DNA from: Bacteroides sp. 51 | GTDB taxonomy: Bacteria > Bacteroidota > Bacteroidia > Bacteroidales > Bacteroidaceae | Direction of reading: 5' to 3' | NCBI RefSeq assembly: GCF_010500965.1 | Contig: NZ_QVMI01000029.1 | Location: forward strand, 1 to 57,917 | Length of the DNA: 57,917 nucleotides | Part shown: positions 52,044-57,917 of the stretch, one piece after another | Layout: each line of letters opens with the position of its first letter | Position numbering within the stretch: position 1 is the stretch's first letter | Translations under genes and position numbers: made by a program | The notes under the pieces: model-generated | Told to the model about the DNA's origin: nothing | Databases searched by the model: none | What the model saw: the letters and a program-made list of their open reading frames with translations, nothing else

Positions 52044-52865
52044 CTACAGGAACTTAACTCTATCTGCTAATTGAAGAAAATAATCGTTAGACCAGATATC
52101 CAACTCTTTGGGATTTTGTATGAATGGCAATACATCACGTTTTACCATATTAATATCTGTAGAGGTCAACCTTTCTTTCAGTATAGAAGTAAACGTTTCC
52201 TTATCTATATCCATATCATTAAATTCTTTAGTTCTGATTTGCAAATGAGCAAAATCCAATGGAATATTATAGCGAATATACCACTCAAAATCATACCAGT
52301 CCCGACCTTTTACCCGAGTTTTCCAATTTCGGAATAACAAAGCATGCATTTTCCCGGCATATAAATCAGGAAGTGTAAAACAGCGTGTCATAAAAGAAAA
52401 AGGCATTAACGACAATTTTTGTTCTGTAACAAATCCAAGAGGGGGGTCAATATCAACCTCTATCTTAATTTTGAAATCTTTCTCAGTCTTGAACTCAACA
52501 TCATATATCGCTGTGTTATCCTTCAAAAAAGCGGATTCCACCTTTGTTTCCTTCTTTTTCTCTTTTCGGGTAATAACAACATCACGTCCTACTGCTTTGA
52601 ATTCTTCAACAATAAAAGGGAAATAGTTTTCCAAGTCAAACGCTTCCTTTTTCCGGATAAGAGAAAAATCCATATCCTCACTAAATCGAGGTAATTCATG
52701 AAATATTCTCAAGCAAGTACCGCCATAAAAAGCTGCTTTATCGAAAAAGCCACCCCGGTATAATCCGGCAAGGGCTATTTCTTGCATTACTTCGTGTGTT
52801 GCATTTCTTTTTTGCTCACTAGTCTTAACCTCATATCTTGAGAGCATTTGTTCGAATATATTCAT
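52044..52865 (-). CDS. AbiEii-type nucleotidyltransferase toxin
   Basis: A 273-residue protein with the AbiEii (type IV toxin) fold. The nucleotidyltransferase core reads FYGGTCLRIFHELPRFSEDM, then DFSL, with GG at 48-49 and the metal-binding Asp64 and Asp66. Further conserved parts are KIKIEVDIDPP and DLYAGKMHALLFRNWKTRVKGRDWYD. Such proteins add nucleotides to tRNA or protect against phage as part of abortive infection. It starts 2 bp after the stop of its antitoxin gene. Confidence 0.9.
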   Translation of the reverse strand: MNIFEQMLSRYEVKTSEQKRNATHEVMQEIALAGLYRGGFFDKAAFYGGTCLRIFHELPRFSEDMDFSLIRKKEAFDLENYFPFIVEEFKAVGRDVVITRKEKKKETKVESAFLKDNTAIYDVEFKTEKDFKIKIEVDIDPPLGFVTEQKLSLMPFSFMTRCFTLPDLYAGKMHALLFRNWKTRVKGRDWYDFEWYIRYNIPLDFAHLQIRTKEFNDMDIDKETFTSILKERLTSTDINMVKRDVLPFIQNPKELDIWSNDYFLQLADRVKFL

Positions 52866-52867
52866 AG

Positions 52868-53488
52868 CTATATCAATTTCAATAATAATTTTAATACTTC
52901 CTTTTTTTTTCCGACCTCAATACACTCTTTAATAATATCCGTATCCATATTATCTAAGCCAGACATATCAAACCGCAAATCTTCTCTCAGGTAGATCACT
53001 AATGCTTTTTCTGATTGAATCCGCAACTGTGGTGTTGCAATAATCATATCGCATAAAGCCTTTTCCGGAGTAGCAATCAAGAAAGTATACTTATTCTCAG
53101 CTATTTGTTGTTTTATACCTATAGAATAATAAGCATCATTCGCTGCTATATATTCAAAATGACCAATCGAATTTTCAAAATTCCTGGAACGGTTGATAGT
53201 CATAGAACGAATGGTATATACTTGTTCGGGAATTAAGCCATAATAACGTAGAGCACTCTCCATTGAAACATAAGACGGTCCATAGATATGATTTGCAATC
53301 AGTTCCGCAGACAATAGCTGCTTACTTATCTTCGGTGACACAACATACAGTCCTCTTTTCAATCGAATTATCTTTCCTGCCTGTTCAAGATTGGCAATCT
53401 TGTTACGAGGTGAACGATAATCAGAAAACAGGGAGCGTAAGACTGCATAGTCTACCGGTATTATTCCTAATTGCTCTAATTCTTCCAT
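52868..53488 (-). CDS. AbiEi-type antitoxin
   Basis: A 206-residue protein with an N-terminal winged helix (LRSLFSDYRSPRNKIANLEQ, AGKIIRLKRGLYVVSP) and a C-terminal antitoxin domain (SALRYYGLIPEQVYTIRSMT; ATPEKALCDMII). These antitoxins usually bind their own promoter and counteract AbiEii. I chose the ATG at 53488 (MEELEQLGIIP) over a longer frame with no family match. The pair is inserted between two decayed copies of another module. Confidence 0.88.
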   Translation of the reverse strand: MEELEQLGIIPVDYAVLRSLFSDYRSPRNKIANLEQAGKIIRLKRGLYVVSPKISKQLLSAELIANHIYGPSYVSMESALRYYGLIPEQVYTIRSMTINRSRNFENSIGHFEYIAANDAYYSIGIKQQIAENKYTFLIATPEKALCDMIIATPQLRIQSEKALVIYLREDLRFDMSGLDNMDTDIIKECIEVGKKKEVLKLLLKLI

Positions 53489-53613
53489 AATAAATTCATA
53501 ACTGTCATACAAATATAGTGATTTTTGAATAGATAGTTGAATAAAACAAGAATAACCACGCAAAAATTACTGAACTACAGCTATTAGATTACCATCCCCC
53601 CAGCCACTATTAA

Positions 53614-55002
53614 CTACCGGGGCTCGGCATGGATATAAACACTTGGATAAGTACCTTCTTCGGCTTCAGCTTCAATAAGCAACGCATGAGTGGATGGGGT
53701 CTGCCAATAGGCAATAGCCTTTACTCCTGTGGGCAGGCAATGAAACAGGCTGCCCGCCATGGCCAAATCGAATGATTTTTGTTCGCCCAGATGGTAATCC
53801 ATCAAACCGGAAAGTGTTTTCCTGGCTCTTTCGGTGAACATAGCATCGTCGGTCTCATAATCATTGCGCACCAAGGTAACCTTGGAGTAGAGATGCCCAT
53901 TCTGTTCAGCCGGCAGGTAGTAGTGGAACGCAGCTTCTTTGTACAACGGACAACTGCATACATAATGCGGAGCATCAATACTAATGGTAGGATCGTCCCA
54001 ATCATAGCGGAGGAAGTCACGAGGGCCAATAACGGTCTGAACGGAATCGGAGAACATTACCCGTCCGTTTCTATAACCCTGCAAACGGGTATAGAGCGGT
54101 TTGTTCTGGAAGAAGTGACATCTCCATTCCGATATGTTCGTATAATGGGGTATACCCAAATCTCGATAGATGGTCAAATGGTCAGGATACCCATCGGCCG
54201 ACCACACAATGGAGTCGTAATAGCTGCATAAGGAAGAAGGAATGCTTATTGATTCCTTTCCGTCCCAGTCGGTAATTAGAAATACTATATTTTCAAAGGG
54301 TGCCACAGTACGTCCATCGGACCAGGCTTTTAGCTTGAACCTGAACTCTTTCGCCAGCAGATTATTCTCAAGTTGCAATGATCCGGGCTTGTCTTTTGTG
54401 ACATATACCTTCTGTATCGGCGAAATGGTTTCATACCAGCCCGTAGTAGCTCCCTCTGCACACGCTAAGGCGATGCGGTTGGAGTCATTGGCTGCACAAG
54501 GCACCCGGAATGTCTGCACCTCTTCTTCGGTCAGTTTTATGGGATAATCCACACAAGCAAGTTCGCCTTTGCTATAATCATTATCAGACCAGCGACCACT
54601 ACCATATGTTATCCAATTGCGAATGGCAAAGTCACTATTGCCTCCCAAAGGCTGGTTGTTGACCACCGTAACTTCTATCCATTGTTTTTGGGGGACATAG
54701 AGATGACGCTCGTAAATTTCACCTTTCTCAAAGGAACGATTGTCGTAGGAAAAGAATAATTTCTGACTCTCGTTGAGTCTGTTTACCTCGGTGGGCATGA
54801 AATAGGTATCCTTTGGCAGGTTATCCAGATCGAAAGTGAGTTGGAATCCCCTCGATACAGGGTCAGCCGAATCATATGGTTTCAGTTCATCGTCTTTCAG
54901 TTCGAAAAATATCTGATAGTTACCGTTTTTATCAGTTTCATCTTTGTATCTTTGTTTAGGTTTATTTTCCTCCAAAATTACCCATTTTTGGTAAAAGAGC
55001 AA
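53614..55002 (-). pseudogene. 5'-truncated gene, secreted-type protein of unknown family
   Basis: The open frame encodes 462 residues, but its only possible early start is TTG. The first Met codon comes near residue 68, and a stop lies just upstream. It begins in the middle of what looks like a carboxypeptidase-regulatory-like domain (DETDKNGNYQIFFELKDDEL). Several Cys, aromatic and Asp residues follow, and it ends VYIHAEPR. A lipoprotein signal would be expected and is absent. It follows an HU/smalltalk pair on the same strand. The family is not recognised. Confidence 0.6.
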
Positions 55003-55143
55003 AGCCTACTTCTTTATTTCCCACTGAATTATCTACTAATTAGTAAAAAGTCATATTTTTGTAGAGTAAGACTATATTCATAGATAGCAAATAATCCAGG
55101 AAACAGATATAAGAATAACCATAAAAATACTAGTTAATAGGAC

Positions 55144-55178
55144 AAAAAGGAGAGACACGAATATTCATGTCTCTCCTT
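55144..55178 (-). terminator. Terminator after the second smalltalk gene
   Basis: On the minus strand AAGGAGAGACA and TGTCTCTCCTT form a perfect 11-bp stem followed by TTTTT. The gap 55003-55143 shows no clear promoter for the gene downstream. Confidence 0.8.
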
Positions 55179-55205
55179 AATATTACGGCAATCTGCCTTT
55201 ACAGA

Positions 55206-55304
55206 CTACAAGCTAGTCATTGCCTGACCACTTGCCACCCCCGCCAATACACTGACTATGGCAATAATGATCTTATAAAGCAAATCCTTTGTCGATTTCT
55301 TCAT
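55206..55304 (-). CDS. Smalltalk-type micro-protein, copy 2
   Basis: A 32-residue protein identical to copy 1 except for the last two residues (TSL instead of TGV at the end). It follows the intact HU-like gene by 31 bp, and the strong terminator comes soon after, so the two form a small operon. A single basic-hydrophobic helix is visible. Confidence 0.8.
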   Translation of the reverse strand: MKKSTKDLLYKIIIAIVSVLAGVASGQAMTSL

Positions 55305-55335
55305 TTTTTCTCATTTTAGAATTAATAAATCGATA

Positions 55336-55830
55336 TCAAAACCCTGGATCTACGACATCACCACCATCTTCACCGTCGGCTGCGCCTCCCGTGCCTGCCA
55401 GAATACCCATATTCTTCAGGTGTTCTTCCAATCGGGTGAACTGTAGTTTCTCGCTTGCACGGGTCGCATTGCGATGTAGTTTCAGTTCCTTGTTGGCCTG
55501 AAAACAGATGCGTACACCCTCAATGCTGTCGGCATTTAGGTCCTCGGCTGTTTCCGCGCCTTTTGAGCGGGCCGATAAGCTAAACACACCCAGTCCTTCA
55601 ATATTGACGGTCTTCCCTTCGAGCAACTGCTCTTTCAACTTATCCACAAAATTCTGGATTACACTTTTAATGTCCCCTGTAGTAAGTGACGAATTGTCAC
55701 GCATGCGTTCCGCCATAAATTTCAGGTCAATCTTACTACCCAGCGTTACAATCTGCGGGTAATATTTGTCCGGTGACTCTGCTACTAAGGGATTCGATTT
55801 CCGTTTCACGGCTCTGTAAATTACAGACAT
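55336..55830 (-). CDS. HU-family DNA-binding protein with Gly/Asp tail
   Basis: A 164-residue protein. Residues about 1-120 resemble the Bacteroidetes HU-related family (MSVIYRAVKRKSNPL; IQNFVDKLKEQLLEGKTVNI, EGLGVFSLSA). The C-terminal helix (KLQFTRLEEHLKNMGIL) and a Gly/Asp-rich tail follow. Such proteins bind and bend DNA. The leader has AAAGGAGG directly before the start, and the promoter carries a perfect palindrome. It begins a two-gene operon with the smalltalk gene. Confidence 0.85.
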   Translation of the reverse strand: MSVIYRAVKRKSNPLVAESPDKYYPQIVTLGSKIDLKFMAERMRDNSSLTTGDIKSVIQNFVDKLKEQLLEGKTVNIEGLGVFSLSARSKGAETAEDLNADSIEGVRICFQANKELKLHRNATRASEKLQFTRLEEHLKNMGILAGTGGAADGEDGGDVVDPGF

Positions 55831-55877
55831 AAAAACCTCCTTTTTTCATTGTTATACAATCAGTTAATATACTCTCT

Positions 55878-55925
55878 ATTGTTAGCTAACAATGCAAAGG
55901 TGGGGATTATCCGGTAGCCGGCAAA
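55878..55925 (-). promoter_or_regulatory. HU-like gene promoter with palindromic operator candidate
   Basis: On the minus strand TTTG (55925-55922), 19 bp, then CACCTTTG (55902-55895) form a near-consensus promoter. Just downstream, ATTGTTAGCTAACAAT (55878-55893) is a perfect 16-bp palindrome at the expected start of transcription. It is a likely repressor site. Confidence 0.55.
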
Positions 55926-56035
55926 CGAATTTAGGGGTTCTGGGAGCGGTTTTCAGAGAAATAACATAACCGGCTAATATTCAACTATTTACTAAAACCA
56001 CAACTTATACAAATTTATATTTCTTATCTTTAGGA

Positions 56036-56392
56036 TCACCATCCAACAAAGTCTTCGTGCAACATTCCATGTGAAAGATCTTCCTCCATATCTTCTCTCA
56101 TTCGTCCGGGATGTTGCCGACAATCAAAAATAGAAAGAATATGAATTACCTGGTCTTCGACCCGGTATAGGAGTTTATAATTTTTATGTACTACGATAGA
56201 ACGATAAGTTAATGACATTCTTCCTAAGTAGCGCTCTACGGGACCCATATTTGGATGAGAAGCAAGTCTATCCGATGCATCTATAATGGTGTTAACTATT
56301 TTACGAGCCGTCCTTAGACCAGCTATTTCAAAGTAATACTTATAAATATTCCGGAGTCTATTCTCGGCACGTTCCGACCACACCACTACCAC
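56036..56392 (-). CDS. RelE/ParE-family toxin
   Basis: A 118-residue protein with the ParE/RelE pattern: VVWSERAENRLRNIYKYYFE, ASHPNMGPVERYLG, and YRSIVVHKNYKLLYRVEDQVI, then HILSIFDCRQHP. The start appears to be a GTG overlapping the last codons of the antitoxin gene by 7 bp, which couples toxin translation to the antitoxin. ParE toxins poison gyrase and RelE toxins cut mRNA. Which applies here is undecided. The C-terminal tail (REDMEEDLSHGMLHEDFVGW) is longer than usual. Confidence 0.85.
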   Translation of the reverse strand: MVVVWSERAENRLRNIYKYYFEIAGLRTARKIVNTIIDASDRLASHPNMGPVERYLGRMSLTYRSIVVHKNYKLLYRVEDQVIHILSIFDCRQHPGRMREDMEEDLSHGMLHEDFVGW

Positions 56393-56622
56393 GTAACTAT
56401 TCGTTTACGTAGTTCTTCATTTGTAATTGTTCGCCCGGCTTTTATATCTTCCTCGGAACAACGAATGTCTTCCATTACCTCCTCACGTGTTACTGGTACA
56501 CCCTGAATACGTTCCGAATGTAACCTCTCTACTTTTTTCACACCTTTTGTCTTGCGAAAACTATCGAGTATTTTATCCAGGCTCGCCCGATTGTCTGTTT
56601 CAATAGTGATGGTTGTTTTCAT
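56386..56622 (-). CDS. Antitoxin of the RelE/ParE pair
   Basis: A 78-residue protein upstream of and overlapping the toxin gene. It starts MKTTITIETDN, and a charged C-terminal segment (VMEDIRCSEEDIKAGRTITNEELRKR) is typical of toxin-binding tails. Position and the 7-bp overlap identify it as the antitoxin. The family is not certain. Confidence 0.8.
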   Translation of the reverse strand: MKTTITIETDNRASLDKILDSFRKTKGVKKVERLHSERIQGVPVTREEVMEDIRCSEEDIKAGRTITNEELRKRIVTW

Positions 56623-56697
56623 GTCTCTTTATCTTATTTACACACAAAGATAATCAATACCATTTATAATAACAGTAAACAGTAGCACAATTCTTCA

Positions 56698-56976
56698 TCA
56701 TCCACCCCTCATAATCCTTCTAAACCGTTCATCATCCTCAGCGGTTCCATAGCTTTTGGAATGATAAAACGTATAGAGTTTGAGTATTTCATCGAGTGTA
56801 GCTTTGTATTCCCTTTCTATCGTAGATAAATTCCTTTGACTCATATTTATACTTTCGGCCACAAATAGCCGGGTTAATCCGTTACGCTGACGGATTTCCA
56901 GTAACAACAAACCTGATTCTTTCTTTATCCAAAACAGGTGTTCTTTGATCTGATCTATAAGCATATCATTATCCAT
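56698..56976 (-). CDS. Small HTH-type protein
   Basis: A 92-residue protein. The segment RQRNGLTRLFVAESINMSQR with NLSTIEREYKATLDEIL has the spacing of an XRE-like helix-turn-helix. It ends with a charged tail. No partner gene is obvious, since the toxin-antitoxin pair starts 75 bp downstream. It could be a regulator of that pair or a remnant of another element. Confidence 0.55.
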   Translation of the reverse strand: MDNDMLIDQIKEHLFWIKKESGLLLLEIRQRNGLTRLFVAESINMSQRNLSTIEREYKATLDEILKLYTFYHSKSYGTAEDDERFRRIMRGG

Positions 56977-57063
56977 TTTATTTTTATCTTAAATATATTC
57001 TTTAAATTCGTTTATATTGGGTTGAACACGGTTAGCGTATAACGGATTGAAAGTGAATTGATT

Positions 57064-57147
57064 ACTGTAGGGGCGGTTCGCGAACCGCCCAATGCACAGA
57101 ATATACAGAAAACCATTTTCGGGCGGTTCGCGAACCGCCCCTACAGT
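57064..57147. repeat. REPIN-like element 3
   Basis: This 84-bp element is bounded by ACTGTAGGGGCGG and its complement. Both halves carry the perfect palindrome GGGCGGTTCGCGAACCGCCC (57071-57090 and 57121-57140). Inverted, it matches 27721-27804 almost base for base, including the linker with ATGGTTTTCTGTATATTCTG. The rest of 56977-57248 shows no gene. Confidence 0.85.
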
Positions 57148-57236
57148 AAACCATTTCCATCATAACTGATTAATAACATCCGCCTATACTCCCGCACCAG
57201 CGGAGAGAGAGTTCATAAATACTGTATTTTACCTTT

Positions 57237-57268
57237 AACTTTCAACTTTCAATTTTCAACTTTCAACT
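57237..57268. repeat. Heptamer repeat at the end of the AraC-type gene
   Basis: AACTTTC/AATTTTC units follow each other in exact 7-bp steps. The array overlaps the 3' end of the truncated regulator and encodes its last residues (VELKVEN). It resembles the arrays at 15047 and 19565. Confidence 0.7.
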
Positions 57269-57746
57269 CTACACGTATCATCGGAGCAAACAAAGCCCCC
57301 AGTTCCTGTGGTGTATACAACGACCGCAGGAAAATAAAAACAGCATCATAAACATCAGTATAATAGTTCCCATCCATTGCATAAGCAAAAAAGCCATTTA
57401 ACACCTTCTCCAATTTAATACAAATAGGAAAGACCGTTTTTTCCGGCTCATATACAACTGCAACCTCTTTCAATTCCTCCATATAAGAAACATTCCCTTT
57501 GGCACGAAGTACGGTACAATCCAATATAACAAATTTAGATTTATCAAATGCACTGCAACTGATCTCACTTCCTGCCGGTAACATCATCATTTCTTTGGCA
57601 TAGAGCAGATGTTTCCCTGCTACCTGACTTTTAAGGAATATCTTACCTTCCAGCAGAAAGAACAGGCGGTAATGAGCCGCATGGGCTATATGTTCCACCC
57701 GTCCTTGCCTGAGCCGGTAACATTGTATACGACTACCTTCATTCAT
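57249..57746 (-). pseudogene. AraC-type sensor domain lacking its DNA-binding domain
   Basis: The 165 residues from ATG 57746 (MNEGSRIQCYRLRQG) form a cupin-like N-terminal domain of AraC regulators of Bacteroidetes (YRLFFLLEGKIFLKSQ; AKEMMMLPAGSEISCS). They end with the linker LRSLYTPQELGALFAPMIRV that normally leads into the HTH. The frame instead runs into a heptamer repeat and stops. The DNA-binding part is absent, so the protein cannot act as a normal activator. I ignored 41 upstream codons as not family-like. Confidence 0.7.
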
Positions 57747-57917
57747 ATGTATTCTGTATTTTATCCATACTTCCTTTTTTAAAGATGCCTTAAAAAGCCT
57801 CCCTGACCACGCCTGGCCCGGGAGACTTCGCAACAAAACAAATTTAGTGGAGCATGATCGTGATATCACATCATGGAATAGTTCATGCTTAACACGACAA
57901 CGACTAATTCTATGATA

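Overview
The window looks like chromosome of a gut Bacteroidales bacterium, Bacteroides or Parabacteroides type. It has two SusC/SusD polysaccharide-utilisation loci (PULs), a giant hybrid two-component regulator, a SusR-like regulator, 'smalltalk' micro-proteins beside HU-like proteins, and promoters with the Bacteroidetes -7 box TAnnTTTG. No species call can be made from the sequence alone.

Region 1 (1-11,221) is mobile DNA, visibly more AT-rich than the rest. A truncated tyrosine integrase (93-812) is left over from one element. Next to it is a compact element of about 10.15 kb bounded by an 18-bp direct repeat (1052-1069 and 11204-11221). The right copy is the 3' end of an intact tRNA-Ser(UGA), so this is a tRNA-targeted integration. 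The element carries its own integrase, small early genes (one DUF5053-like), a DUF5675-like possible lysis gene, both terminase subunits, and head-neck/tail genes. I recognise no portal, capsid, protease or tape-measure gene. It is either a phage satellite or a deletion derivative of a prophage. One tail gene has a T9 run where a -1 slip joins two reading frames, and another shows a frame break.

Region 2 (11,205-23,014) is mostly ordinary chromosome: tRNA-Ser, mutS2, corA, an L-serine dehydratase, two PepSY-like secreted proteins beside an OmpR-type two-component system, a DUF4738-type lipoprotein, a polytopic membrane protein, a pRiA4b ORF-3-like/UPF0158 pair, and a helical-repeat lipoprotein.

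Region 3 (23,203-42,459) is PUL 1. The regulator (minus strand) diverges from susC-susD-GH43-GH43-unknown 669-aa protein-GH43-aldose epimerase-GH2. The GH43 set points to an arabinose- or xylose-containing plant glycan; this is inference. The 1.1-kb gap between regulator and susC holds a 21-bp repeat array, a REPIN-like element and a 22-bp repeat array.

Region 4 (42,683-51,450, minus strand) is PUL 2: a SusR-like regulator, then susC, susD and an 801-aa protein fusing an SGNH esterase domain to a CocE/S15-type hydrolase.

Region 5 (51,541-57,917) is an accessory patch. It has two HU/smalltalk modules (one HU truncated), a gene lacking its 5' end plus scrambled remnants of a second copy, an AbiEi/AbiEii pair between them, a ParE-like toxin with antitoxin, a small HTH protein, a REPIN and an AraC-type sensor that has lost its DNA-binding domain. 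Dispersed palindromic and heptamer repeats occur across the chromosomal part.
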